Shown here: piece by piece, positions 32,013-43,377 of the stretch
Layout: the number at the start of each line of letters is the position of its first letter
Numbering within the stretch: position 1 is the stretch's first letter
Source: Haematococcus lacustris
Taxonomy: Eukaryota > Chlorophyta > Chlorophyceae > Chlamydomonadales > Haematococcaceae
NCBI GenBank assembly: GCA_030144725.1
Contig: JASKMD010000003.1
Location: forward strand, 19,951,937 to 20,015,936
Length of the DNA stretch: 64,000 nt
Reading direction: 5' to 3'
Translations under genes and position numbers: made by a program
Notes under the pieces: generated by a model
What the model was told of the DNA's origin: nothing
What the model saw: only the letters and a program-made list of their open reading frames with translations
Database searches by the model: none

Positions 32013-35008
32013 ATGGGTGACAAGAAAAAGGGAGTGAAGGCTAGATGTGCCAATGCTCTGAAAGCGAGTGAGGTTATGGCACAGCGCAGGGCTGCTGAGG
32101 CAGAAGCCACGGCCCAGGCTGTTGCCGCTGAGGCTGAGGCCCAGGCACAGGCTGATGCTGGTGCTTATGAGGCTGAGGCGCAGTTGCAAACAGACCTGAA
32201 GCACAGGGAGCAGCAGCTTGCTGACAAGGAGCGCTTGCAGCAACTGCAGCAACAGCTTCAAGACCTCCAGCGGGGTGAGCTTCAGCGCAAGGAGCAGCAA
32301 CTTGCTGTGTTGGTGGTGAAGCAGCAGGCAGCTCTGCAACAGTGGGAGCAGCAGTTACCAGGGCAACAACAGCAGGTGCAGCAACAGCTGAGGGAGCAAA
32401 AACAGCAGCCAGATCAGCAGCAGGCGGACCTGCACTTGAGGGATCAACAGGTGACTGAGCAGCAGCACCAGCTGCAGGTGCAACAACAGCTTCACATGCT
32501 GCAACAGGTGAACCAGCAGCTGCAAGAGGCGGCAGACCAGCAGGCTGTCAGCACCAACCACCCCTACCAGACCATCCACCATGCTCTTGCGCAAGGACAC
32601 CAGCGCTGCACCGGTGAGGCAAGGGGTGATGCAACAGACCTGCATCATCTGCACTGCGGCCTTCCCTCAAAGTAACTCCCTGCAGGTCACACCTCTTCAA
32701 GCGCCCACGCCAGGACACCACACTCACGCCCATGCCTTCTTTGCCAGCAGGGTACGCAGTTCCCATGCATGCCCACCCAAGCACCCACCACCGTACCTCC
32801 CACTCAAACCATTGTGGGATGCATGTGTGCATGTGCAGGCATCATACTGTGGCTCCTGCATTGCACATCCCTGGGCTGCCCTACTCAGCTGTGGTTGGGA
32901 GCCACCAGCGCCTGCTGCTGGCAACCGGGCCCTCTCCCCTTCAGCTCAGTCCAACTCAGCCCAGCCACCGCCATCCAGCCCTTCCTGCCTGCCACCACCA
33001 CCTCTGCATGAGGGCACAGCCACTGGGTTGGCTGTGAGAGCCTGGGCGCGGTCACTGACCGAGTACTTCAGCGCATGCCGCATGCCTGTGCCTCAATGGG
33101 TCCCCTACGCGGCTGGTCTTCTCACTGGGGGTGCAGAGGTGTGGTGGAGCCACCAAATGTTTAACAAAACCCCCACTGCCACGTGCTGGATGGCCTTTGT
33201 GGGAGGACTGTGTGAGCATTACACCCACCATGAAGAGCGCGCATGGCAGCCAGCCGCGCAGACTTCGGCCACAGGAGCCACGGCTCAACGGGTGCATTGT
33301 GCAGCCCCCACAGCGTTGCTGACTTCCAGCAACAGATGTGCCACGCTGCGGGTGGCCGATGAGCAGCAGCAGCAACTGACCTCCCAACCTGCAAAGTGAG
33401 TGCTGGCCCCACCATCAACCAGCAATTGTACTACTACTACTACCGTCATGCTTGTCACCAGCCTCCTAGTCCTCTGTTGCTGATGTTGTGCAGGTTGGAT
33501 GAGCACCAAGCAGCGGCAGCAGCTAGTGGCTCCTGTGCTAAGAGCTGCAGCAGAGGCAGAAGGGCAGGAGCAACAGGGGAGGGCAAGGGCAGCAGGAGCA
33601 GGGGCAGTAGGTTCAGGGGCACGGAACACCCCGTTGCCGGTGTGGGACTTGCGCTCGCTCCAGCAGCAGCAGCAGCAGCAGCAGCCGCCACAGCCCCTCA
33701 GCATTTCCCCCCAAGCCTGGCAGCGCAGGCTGCAGCCGCTGTTGGATGAGTTTCAGCAGTACCCAGTGGAGGAGAGTGCAGAGCTGCTGGACAGGCTGCA
33801 GCAGCACCGCCGCATGCGGTCTGTGGTCAGCCTGGCTACTGGCGTGGTCCCACCTACCCCTGACCAGGTGCTGGGGGGCATCATGGTGGAGTCGCTCAGG
33901 CCCGTGCTTGCCGGCATCAAACCCGCCCCGGGTGGGCAGCGCTCAACAAATCAGCAGCCGTGCAATCCCGCCTTGGCCATGATAATGGGCAGTGGCATTG
34001 AGCGGCATGGCATCAAGACCACGGCCAGGCAGCTGGGCATCACGCCCAAGGCAGTCAAGAGTGCCAGGAGGAGCCACATGTCCAACCTAGCAGCTGGCCC
34101 GTCAGCAGACTGGGCAGCAGCGCCCCTCCGGCGCGGCCGCCGCTGTCTCAGCCAGGAGCTGGCGTACGTGCGCAGCTTCTTAGAGGAGCACAGCAGTCCA
34201 TCACCCATGTACAAGGACGTGCGGCGCTACTACGTGCGCATGACCGCTGGGTATGCTCACTGAATTGGGCTAGTAGGGCTGCATGGGCTGGGTTGGCAGG
34301 CGGGTAGGGTGGATGGCTGCAGGCTGATAGGCTGGGGGGCTGACATGGTAGGCTGGTAGGCTGGCAGGCTGGGTGCATGACACAACTGCCCACCACTCTT
34401 GCTGTTGTGGCAGGAGCAGTAAGAAGAGCGAGGTGCGCATGTCACGGCGCTACGTGGACCGATCCCTAAAAAAGCTGTATTTGGAGTATGAGCGGCAGTG
34501 CCCAGCAAACCTCAAAGTGCGTAGCACCACCTTTGAGTTGTTGCGTCCGCCGTGGGTCAAGCGCATCACCGCTGCTCACACGCAAGTGTGTGTGCATTCC
34601 CTGTGAGACCTGCGAGCTCCAGCTAGACCAGCTCGGGAAGCACATGGACAGCGGGGGGGGGGATGGTGAGGTGCATGTGATGCTGGCTGAGCACATTCCC
34701 AACGCTGACGCTCAGGACCTGGCTGGTGTGCTAGATGCAGGTGAGCTAGGTGAGGGTGGGCTGGAGAAGTTGGTGGGTCTTGCCCAAAATGCCTGGGCAG
34801 CTGCAGGCGCTGCAGCAGGGGGAGCTGGTGCAGCAGGGGTTACAACTGGGGGTGCAGCCGTGAGCGTTGACCTGGACCACAAGGGCAGGGTGTGTGCCTG
34901 TATGAAAGGGCGATGGTCAATGACCGGCTGCCCAAGGTCAGGCAGAGGCTGCACTGGGCTGCAGAGTACCGGCGGGGCATTGATGGTCGGGCCCGCAACA
35001 ATGCGTAG
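32013..35008 (+). pseudogene. Coiled-coil + gag-capsid-like + HTH protein (copy A)
   Basis: The likely start is the ATG at 32013, shortly after a GTGCAG acceptor. The order is a basic head (MGDKKKGVKA), a long Gln/Leu/Glu coiled coil to about 32540, and a segment at about 33025-33235 reading VRAWARSLTEYFSACRMP, then LLTGGAEVWW, then CWMAFVGGLCEHYT. The W-x-x-x-L-x-x-Y-F, G-x-A-x-x-W-W and W-x-x-F pattern is that of retrotransposon gag capsids. A helix-turn-helix follows (HGIKTTARQLGITPKAVKSA), then DVRRYYVRMTAG. After an intron (34253-34411) come RSTTFELLRPPWVKR and paired cysteines. Single-base frameshifts near 34585 and 34915 break the frame, so this copy is probably dead. The HTH and Cys region suggest a transposase or regulator; the function is unknown. 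Confidence 0.55.
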
Positions 35009-35012
35009 GGCC

Positions 35013-35226
35013 TAGTAGTTTGCACAGGCTGTTAGCCTCACAAGCATTAAGCTGTTAGTTTTGATGAGGTGCCCAGTGGTCATGGGGTTGCCCAAGTAAC
35101 GTGCCACTGGTGTGGGGTTTGCAGTCATCAAGGGTGCGACCGAGGCTACCACAACTTGTTTGTAGTAGCTGAGTGAGATTACCCGCAGTCAAGCATGCTG
35201 TTCCTTGTTGATTGAGTTTTGTTAAA
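35013..35226 (+). repeat. Dispersed 3'-end repeat, attached to element A
   Basis: The longest form of the repeat starts TAGTAGTTTGCACAGGCTG, contains AGGTGCCCAGTGG and GGGTGCGACCGAGGC, and ends near GAGTTTTGTT. It follows the stop codon of the element A frame by 4 nt and so probably represents its 3' untranslated end. Confidence 0.75.
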
Positions 35227-37040
35227 CTGTATGGAAGGGCGTTTGTATGGAAGGATGTGAAGTCTTTAGCTGTGACACGCCCTGAGGAAATAGAAAGCTC
35301 GACGAACGGCGCCCACAGGCTACAGCTAGCAATCACACGTGGTGGCGGTCTGACTAGTCGGAACCGGCTGACTGTCCTACACCAAATCCACACTCCGTCC
35401 TCCACTCTACTCTACTCCGCCCATGATGCACTTGCCGCCCCTGATATTTGTCCGGCTTGAGCATGCATGATTACAATAGGGTCACTTCTTTTGCATGAGG
35501 CCGTAATGCGTAACCCTAGGATCCTCTTCGGTTGCTTATGCGCCTCGTTATGTAGCGAAGATGCTGCTCCATCGCGCCCACCTGTTGCCATCCGCCAACC
35601 GCTCGCCATATTCTACGTGGAGGGCGCCCCAGCACAGGCTACGCTCGCGAGCCAGTGAGTGCTTAGTGCGCATCACAACACACGACCAGTGTCCGCTGTG
35701 TGGCTCAGGACCCGTGCCGTGGTAATGTTGACAATCAGCCAGCCAGCCTGCAGCTCCAGCTAATGATGCTCCGTTTGTGTTCCACTGGGCGGTGCAGCAG
35801 CTGCCTGGCCTTAGGCACTCGGTGATACATAACCAGCCATTGGAGCAGCCCCAGCATCACTGTCATGTTTATGACTGTTGGTATGGCTGTCCAGGGCCCT
35901 GCCTCAACATGGGGGAGTGCACAGGGGCACGTGTAGGGCAGGTGTAGACATGGCTGGCGTTAGAGACAAGGGCTCCAGCTGGTCTACCACACGGGGCAGG
36001 GGGCTTGGCTCTTCATGGCAGAACATCAGATCCCACACCCATTTTTAACATAGCTTGGGGTTGAGGCCCCATGGCAGGTACAGGGGCAGTTTGAGATTGC
36101 TGAGATTGCTGAGAATGAGATTGCTGGGCAGAGACAGGAGCAGGGGGCTGGGGGCTGGGCAGTCCCACATCAGCTTGACATGCCACAGGCATGGAGCCGG
36201 GCACAGAAGCCAGCCAGCATGTTCGTGTCACAGGGCTGGCAGCACAAGCCCCAACACAGGCTGGCAGCTATACAGCTCCAGGCTGCTGTGCTACCACTGC
36301 ATGTTAAGGACTTTGTACCCTGACAGGCATGGGCTTTGCTGGGGGTACAGGGCTGGCGCACTCTGCTCCCTGGGCTGGGCCACCAGGAAGGCATTGCTGG
36401 GGTGCATCTCTACCTCCCTAGACTGCCTTGACAGCCCTGACCCAGCGGCATAGCGGCGACACAGCGGCATAGCGGCATAGGACAACACAGCGGCATAGCG
36501 GCATAGGACAACACAGCGGCATAGTGGCACTGGTTAGACGTCGGCGCAGCTGTCAGCTCCTTGTAGTCGAGACAGGTATGTGCTGCCACTTGTGCCACAG
36601 GTCTGTGCTGCTGGAGGGACTGTTGGTCTGTGTTGCTGAATCCCTGAGGTGCAGCCGAAAAGGAAACGCAAGCGCCCCGTAGGGCCTACACAGTAAAGCA
36701 CATAATTTGAACAGGCCTGATTTGGCCGTTCTCCCAATGTCTCCCTTCAACACGCACGCTTCCTTTCATACACGGTCTTTGGAGGTTACAAGGATGGTGT
36801 GAGTCGGTTTGAAACGGATCAACGCGTTTGGTCGGCGGAAATATGGCTGCCGCCGGTCACGCCCGTTTAAACCCTACCGGCTGTTAAGGTCCCGCGTGCA
36901 CTAGCGCGACGAGTTGCCCGTGCGAGCTCGGCCCTTCTAGAAACCTTGGTGGGTACACGATGTAGCACAGTTAGTGCGCTTCGATCTTCTGCTGCCCTTT
37001 GGCCGCGGCCTTGCGTCGAAAGTATTGTTTCTAAGCGCTC
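35227..37040. other. No gene seen
   Basis: Mixed sequence with only short frames. It contains a small tandem repeat at 36445-36535. The AT-poor stretch 36780-37040 precedes the transposase relic and may be its 5' flank. Confidence 0.4.
36445..36535 (+). repeat. Short tandem array of AGCGGCAT units
   Basis: CACAGCGGCATAGCGGCATA followed by GGACAA repeats about three times, with partial units at each end. Confidence 0.75.
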
Positions 37041-37857
37041 ATGTCATTTTTTCGGCCTCATTTGCCCAGGTGCTACCGCACACCACCAGCCCCTATGGCC
37101 AAACCGGCCACTGGTGCTTCTCGGCAGTCCAGCTTGGCTGTAGACAGAGAAGGCGAGAGGGCCAAAAGGCTCTTGGCAGCTGCTGATGCTTACCTGAAGG
37201 TTAAGAGGGGCCAGCCACAGCCATCCATACCAGCTGTGGCCCGGGAACATGGCGTTCCATATGCCACCCTCTACAGAGTCATCAAGCGGGGTGGGGTGAT
37301 TGCAAAACGTGGGTGCCCAACTGCTTTGTCAGCTATGCAAGAGGAGCAGCTGCGGGACTTGGTGGTGAGGGGCCAGCAGCAGGGCGTGGGGGTCACCAAG
37401 ACGGCATTGCTTGCAGCCGTGAGGACAACACAACGGGTCAAGGGCAAGGTGGACCCCTTAAAGGGGAAGGCTCCTGGCAAGAGATGGCGCCAAGGATTTA
37501 TGCGGCATTAAGTTATATTTATTTACATGAAATATATATTTAAATACCGATAACAATACATGTCGGGCAGCATTCGAGAAGAGCGTGCACTTGAGAAGTG
37601 GCTTTCACACCCCAAACAAGGATAACATGCTAGCAGCAGCAGCAGCCAGCATGGAGGGTGGCAAGCAGCAACCAGCATTCAAACCCTGGATCCCCTTGGC
37701 CGTCGATGACGCAATGTTCCGTGTTGCAGCTCAACGATCAGCCCAACCGCAGCCCAGCTTACGTTTCCCAGCAGAGGATAGGTTCTACTTCAAGCATGAG
37801 GTGGTTGCTGAGGCAGCCAAGAAAGCAGCAAAGGCCAGGAAGGGATCTTGCAAGTAG
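37041..37857 (+). pseudogene. pogo/CENP-B-like transposase relic, catalytic core missing
   Basis: The ORF 37041-37511 (alternative ATG at 37095) encodes a basic N-terminus with a psq/CENP-B type helix-turn-helix: PSIPAVAREHGVPYATLYRV, then CPTALSAMQEEQLRDLVV, then VTKTALLAAVR. This is typical of the DNA-binding half of pogo/Tigger transposases. It ends at RQGFMRH, where a DDE domain would be expected. About 60 bp of AT-rich sequence follows. A second frame (37570-37857) reads AFEKSVHLRSGFHTPNKDNM and ends KKAAKARKGSCK, resembling a transposase C-terminus. The simplest reading is a deletion of the catalytic core. The second piece could instead be unrelated. Confidence 0.5.
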
Positions 37858-38242
37858 CATGCTTGCATGTGCATGTGCACAACTTCAAGTGCCTATGGAC
37901 TGCTACCGGGTAATGTTTTTGACCAGCTGCTGGCCTTGCTAGGGGCAGTGGGATGGGTAGCAACATCAGCCAAAGTTTTGGTACCAGTCTTTGTGTAGGT
38001 GGATAGGGGCGACGCCATGTTCACATTAGAGGACTTTCAATGCAAAACTGGATTTTTGGGGGTAGGGTACTAAAACATGTGATATCTTGGCAGCTAGTAG
38101 GCATAAGGAGACAATGAGAGGCACAGTGGAGAGGTGTTATGAAGAGCTGCACGGCTATGTGCTTGGCTTTCACAATGGTACTGCAATGAAGTGGCACGGG
38201 GCTTTGAACATTAGAAGATGTTCAAATTAGAAACCTTACTGT
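37858..38242. other. No gene seen
   Basis: AT-richer flank between the pogo-like relic and a dispersed repeat copy. No ORF of note. Confidence 0.4.
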
Positions 38243-38460
38243 GTAGTAGTTTGCACAGGCTGTTAGCCTCACAAGCATTAAGCTGTTAGTTTTGATGAGG
38301 TGCCCAGTGGTCAGGGGGGTTGCCCCAGGAACGTGCCATCGATGTGGGGTTTGCAGTCATCAAGGGTGCGACCGAGGCTACCACAACTTGTTTGTAGTAG
38401 CTGAGTGAGATTACCCGCAGTCAAGCATGCTGTTCCTTGTTGAATGAGTTTTGTTTGACT
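38243..38460 (+). repeat. Dispersed 3'-end repeat, full-length stand-alone copy
   Basis: It starts TAGTAGTTTGCACAGG and ends GTTTTGTTTGACT, colinear with 35013-35226 but without the coding part of element A upstream. No convincing long target duplication is visible (ACTGTG occurs on both sides, but may be part of the repeat end). Confidence 0.75.
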
Positions 38461-39170
38461 GTGCTGCCACTTCCCTGCCATCACTGGCTCGTTGTTGGCT
38501 ACACACCAAGGGGTAGTTGGGAGTGCTGCAGCAGTTGGCTGCCATGCTGTCCACCGGTCCCTGTCATGCTGTCATTGGCACATCATCATAGTGCCTGGCA
38601 TTGGCCCCCACTGTGGTCCTGGCCTGCCTGGGTGTGGTGTCACCACCACCAGCTTGGCTTCCTAGGGCGCCAAGCCTTGCATTGAAGCCAGCTTGGGGGC
38701 TGAAACCTCTCAAACTCGAGCTCTTGTTCAGATGGGCCTTCTCAGCGTTGGGTGGGGGCTGCATGCGGTGGGCTTGCATGGAGCAGCAGTGGCAATCATA
38801 GAGTCTGGGGTCTGTCCTGCTTGTCGTCATATTCCACACCAATCTTGCCTCACTTAAGTAGGACGACACTTTTCAAATGTCCCGTCAGCCTATGGGAGCT
38901 GCAGGCCCCCTGTGCTGGGCATGTCAATCCGTCAGAACGTTTCTGCATGGCGGCATGTACAGGCTGGGCATGTCAAACTCATGGGAATTGATGCTACAGT
39001 GGCTGAGCGAATACGTCTTGGGTAGAGAGTGTGTACCTAACCAATATGTTTACGGGCTTTAAGTAATGCTAGGGTGGCTGTTTAGATACGTTTGGGGTGG
39101 CCTAACGGCAGAGCGCCAAGGAGCGCAACCACGCAAGGACCACATGCGACAGCTCTGCTAGGATTGTTCC
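38461..39170. other. No gene seen
   Basis: Upstream flank of the J-domain gene. Only short frames; no recognised domain. Confidence 0.35.
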
Positions 39171-41578
39171 ATGCAACCTTCGCGCTCTTTCGCAGCGCAC
39201 TACGAGGTGCTGGGCATCACCGAGGATGCGGACGCGGAGCAAGTGCGGCGGGCCTTCCGGCGAGCCGCGCGCACCCTGCACCCTGACGTCAACCACGCGC
39301 CCGATGCAACTCAGCGCTTTCAGGCTGCGCTGGCGGCCTACGAGGCGCTGACGGATGCAGACAGTCGCCAGCATTACGACACGGGCCTGGGACTGGTGCG
39401 CGCAGATTTTTATTTTCGTAGTGCAGTTTGCGGCTCAAACGCGTGACCTGCAATACCAGTGGGCTGTCGCAGGTCAGCGCACGGGCGAAGGACCCTCGCT
39501 TTGCACGCTTCGAGCGCTGGCGCACGGAAGTGGTTCCGCGTAAGTGTGATATCATACATGGTTCTGACGGCTAATCACGACCTGGCATGCAACGGCCTAT
39601 GCATGCTGCCAGCATGTCAAACATGGAAATGTCACGCCGCTGTACATAAAGTGCATGTCGTGCTGCTGTGTGGTGAGCGGCAGTGGTGCAGATCCGGCTG
39701 GAAGAGTGGGGAGTGGAGGTGGCCGGCATCGTGGCGGGATGGGAGGCCAGTCTGGCTAATCTGGCTGCACAGTGCCGGGTGAGCATGGCAGCTACTCAGT
39801 GAGGGGTTCAGCACTGACATCACGGAGCATGGTGTGAAGGTGGCTCGAGGAGGTGCCCAGTGGTCATGGGGTTTGCCCCAGGAACGTGCCATCGATGTGG
39901 GGTTTGCAGTCATCAAGGGTGCGACCGAGGCTACCACAACTTGTTTGTAGTAGCTGAGTGAGATTACCCGCAGTCAAGCATGCTGTTCCTTGTTGAATGA
40001 GTTTTGTTTGACTGTTCTGTTGGGTGCCTGCTCTATGCCATGGCCTCCGTTGTAGCCTCAGCCTTTCACCCACAGCTTCCACCAGGGACCCCTGCCAGCT
40101 GCCTTTGATGAGGCGCATGAGCACATGGGTCGCTGCATGATATGACCTGATGCAAGGGTGTCAAGGAACATTACCAGGGACCGACTTGTCCCTTTCTGCC
40201 TGCCTGCCAGTGACAGCTGGTCAGTCTCTATGTTGTCTCGAGGCAGAAACGTGTCTCAGGCTGTTGCTTACGGGTTGCCTATACTGGCCCTTGGCACTGA
40301 AAACAGTCAGATTAATACATGTCCACCCTGGGAGCGATGACCACCACCACCACCAGCACCAGCAGAGTGACATCGATGTGACTCCCACACAATGCATGCT
40401 GCCCGCACACCTGCCCCTCCCCCTGACCCAAGTCATGCTGGGGTGGCTTGCAGGAAGCAGATCTGGCCTACCAGGTGGCCTTGGCTGCACAGCCAGCAGG
40501 AGCGCCTGGGACCAACACCTTGGGCCAGGGCAGGCCAGGGCAGGCGGTAGCCCCGCCACCCCTTGCAAAGACGGTGCGTGAGGCCGGCCGGCCGGCCGGC
40601 ATGTTGCTCCGTGTTGAACAAGTTTTGTTTGTCTGTACACAGTATGTGTACACTTATACTTAGTTGACTTCATGTAAATGCTGAAGGGACTGTTGTCACT
40701 GCTGGAGGGACTGTGTTGCAATGTTTTGATGAGGTGCCCAGTGGTCATGTGGTTTGCCCAAGTAACGTGCCACCGGTGTGGGGTTTGCAGTCATCAAGGG
40801 TGCGACCGAGGCTACCACAACTTGTTTGTAGTAGCTGAGTGAGATTACCCGCAGTCAAGCATGCTGTTCCTTGTTGAATGAGTTTTGTTGGGCTGGCATG
40901 CCACACAGTCAGCAGGAGCTGAAACACAGTGTTGAGTTGAGTTGAGTGAGTTGAGTGAGTTTTGTTTGAATGAGTTTTGTTGAGCTAAAACGGGGTGCAT
41001 GCTATGGCTCTCCGGCACACAGGCTTGGACTCAGTCAGAGCCGTCTGACATCGGCTCGGGCTCGCTCCTGGATGCTTTGGAAGCTGAGCGATACGCCGCG
41101 CTGTTGGCACTGCAGTCCGAACTGAACGATGGACGTCCGCGCATGCAACAATACGTGATGCGCCGGTTCGAGCACCTGGTCAAGATGTTTTACAGGTGTT
41201 GTTGGCACGGGGATGCAGCAGCTGGCCATGGCAATGTCCTATTTGAGCTGTGGGCTTCAGAACCTCGTCCCTCATCAGGGACTACTACGAGGCACCCCTA
41301 GGGACCACCATGTACGGTCGGTGTTTTGCCTTGTGGAGTCTTGACGGCAGACCTACATTAGTAGAACCCGTGTGGGCACACAGTTGTCCATTGCGCCACA
41401 GGTGCTGCCTTGTGGGCTTCAGCATAACCTGAGTGTGGGGTGGGGCTCCTGGTGTTGCCAGTGGTGTGATGATGTGTGTGATATGGAGAGTGCTCAGTGG
41501 TGTCTTGGCATTGCTTGTGCATGCAGCTATCCGGAGATGGTGTGGGAGGAGGAGTGGTTCACTGCATCAGGTGCGTGA
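39171..41578 (+). CDS. Small J-domain protein
   Basis: Six exons in phase (39171-39395, 39473-39539, 39684-39778, 40454-40573, 41023-41195, 41527-41578) give 243 residues. The J domain is N-terminal: HYEVLGITEDADAEQVRRAF, then the HPD loop TLHPDVNHAPDATQ, then AYEALTDADSRQHYD. It is followed by RFARFERWRTEVVP, then LEEWGVEVAGIVAGWEASL, a Pro/Ala/Gln linker, a helical segment (LEAERYAALLALQSELN) and a short acidic-aromatic end (YPEMVWEEEWF). No Zn-finger or client-binding domain of classic DnaJ is present, so it is a type III J protein, a co-chaperone of an Hsp70; location unknown, possibly plastid. Introns 3 and 4 each contain a copy of the dispersed 3'-end repeat. All exon phases fit, which supports the model. 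Confidence 0.8.
39848..40015 (+). repeat. Dispersed 3'-end repeat in intron 3 of the J-domain gene
   Basis: Starts at GAGGTGCCCAGTGG, lacking the first 60 bp of the long form, and ends GTTTTGTTTGACTGT. Confidence 0.75.
40723..40890 (+). repeat. Dispersed 3'-end repeat in intron 4 of the J-domain gene
   Basis: Starts TTTTGATGAGGTGCCC and ends GAGTTTTGTTG. A 30 bp fragment of the same 3' end also lies at 40599-40632. Confidence 0.75.
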
Positions 41579-41677
41579 TGGAACAAGGGGCACAGGGCCG
41601 AGGGGGTAAGGACGGGGGTGAGCACTTGGCCTGTGTTAATCCCTCTCCATTATGAGAAAATCACAAATCGTTATATA

Positions 41678-43377
41678 CCGTAGTCTCCCTTTTGAATCCC
41701 GAGGCCTCAAAAACTATAATAGAAATATCATCCCCGAGCCATGTTTTTCATTGTTTCGAATTCCCCGATGGCCATATGATCCACATAGTCAACCATCATG
41801 GCCTCTCTTCTAGTGGCCTCATCACTTGACCACGTCACATGGGGCACTGAACCTCGCCATCCTCCTGTCGCTGCTGACAGTGGCGGCATGTCTCATCATC
41901 TGCCTTGAAGCATTCAGACTTGCGTACTCCTGCAGCCACCCATGCTGCTGCCTTGGCCAAAGCAAGCACCCCGCCTGGGGCTGGCGGTGAGGCACCTCCA
42001 CGCGGTGGCCCTGGTAACAATCCGCGTTGACTTCGGTCGCACGGATTGGCTAAGCTACCTCACCACTGCACCCAGCGGTATATAAATTGGGATGCAACGG
42101 GACAGCCTTCCCAGGCTTGAACGGGCACCGCTTTGTCCAGCGGAATACAAATGAGGTCCGGGTGCCGCACACGACCGCTGCGGGTCATCGAGCTGTTGTG
42201 GAGTTGCTGGCGTCGTCAAGGAGGGAGCAGAGCTACCTAAACGCGGGACGTTGGCTGACAGCTGAAGTTTGGACTTTTGGAGCCTGAACTTCAGCTTTTA
42301 GCGCGACATCCGGCGGACAAGGCTGGAATTGCTCTCGTCAACGAGGAGAAGAGATAGGTCCAGCTGCCGAGTGCACTGGTCTTTGCTCCTCTCATGCCTC
42401 TTTGTTTGCCTTGGGTGCTAGCTGTGGTCTGTGGCTACAGCTAGGGCAGCTTGGTGGGGACATGTCCAGCCTGTGTCCAACGTTTGGAGGTGGGAGCAGG
42501 CCGCGCCACAGGCGGAAGCTCCTCCCATAATGCACGCCGGTTTTTACCGGAGTAGTTTTCTTTCTTCTTTCTTCAGCACCCCGCCTTGGCCGGCTGCCCG
42601 TGTGTGAACGGTCGCCTCCCCCCTCGACATGGTTGGCAGCCTGGTTGCCGCCCTTGCCTGTCCTGTGACCCCAGCCTTTTCCCTAGCCTGGCCCACCTCG
42701 ACCTTGCCTGGGGCAAAGCAGCCACCCTGGTTGCCGCCCCGGCCTGGCCCCCATGCTGGCTGTTACGTGGTAAACCAGCGAATAATAGGTCGTGTGGCTC
42801 AAGACCTCAGGGCGTAGACAACGAACGGTCTCCGGGTCTCTCGAACCCGGCTTTTGACACCGGTCATCACACTTCCTACTACACACTTGTTATTAGAGGG
42901 TATACGAACGGGCGGCCTTATTGGCATAATAGCCTGGCGCATTCCCACGTTACACTGGCACGGCTTGCAGGATGGGCTGAATCTTAGCAGGATGCCACCA
43001 TTTCTCATGCGCCTTGCCGGTGCGTGCGACAACAGAAGGTGTGATGGGCGATGCGGCATGGTTGCGGCCTGGAGGAGGCTCAAAGTTAAAAGAAAGCGAG
43101 GTCTCGCCCTCTTGCTTCTCAATCACAGCCATTGTACGGTTAAGAGACACTTGGAAGCGTTGTTCATCGTGCATAAGGAGATTGCGGTGCAGATTATCAG
43201 CTGCGTCGGCGGCACTGATGCCCCGGACCACAAACTAGTCCATTGCTGACACTTTCGTCAAGGTCAACTAATTGTTCGACTATTTCCCGAAAGACAAATA
43301 AAACATTGTTTAATCATTCCCGGTTTCCCGAAGGACAGAAAACGATTCGGGATAGGGAATCAAAAAGGTGAGTACGG
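41678..43377. mobile_element. 1.7 kb TA-flanked inverted-repeat element
   Basis: The left end CCGTAGTCTCCCTTTTGAAT and the right end, whose complement reads CCGTACTCACCTTTTTGATT, match over most positions. Both are flanked by TA. TA duplication and a terminal inverted repeat of about 25 bp suggest a Tc1/mariner/pogo-type non-autonomous element. The interior has a TATAAATT box near 42080 and no recognisable transposase. The block 42475-42560 is related to 45060-45140. Confidence 0.55.

Larger units (their letters stand above)
31520..35226 (+). mobile_element. Coiled-coil/capsid-like/HTH element, copy A
   Basis: Copy A shares its left part with copy B: GGTCACCCCCGCCATTGGCG starts at about 31523 here and about 62232 there. 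The coding segment (32013-35008) is followed directly by the 214 bp unit that recurs alone elsewhere (35013-35226). The left boundary is set by where A and B stop matching. No terminal inverted repeat or target duplication could be fixed. The class is uncertain: the 3'-end copies behave like retroposons, but no reverse transcriptase is visible. Confidence 0.6.

Noticed and set aside
39571..40927. Minus-strand frames containing ACLTAGNLTQLLQTSCGS
   Set aside because: They recur only because the dispersed 3'-end repeat recurs; the reading frame is not kept beyond the repeat.
42950..43231. Minus-strand frame ending QPILQAVPV as a gene in the 1.7 kb element
   Set aside because: No start context, no recognised domain and no partner exons; kept only as unexplained interior.
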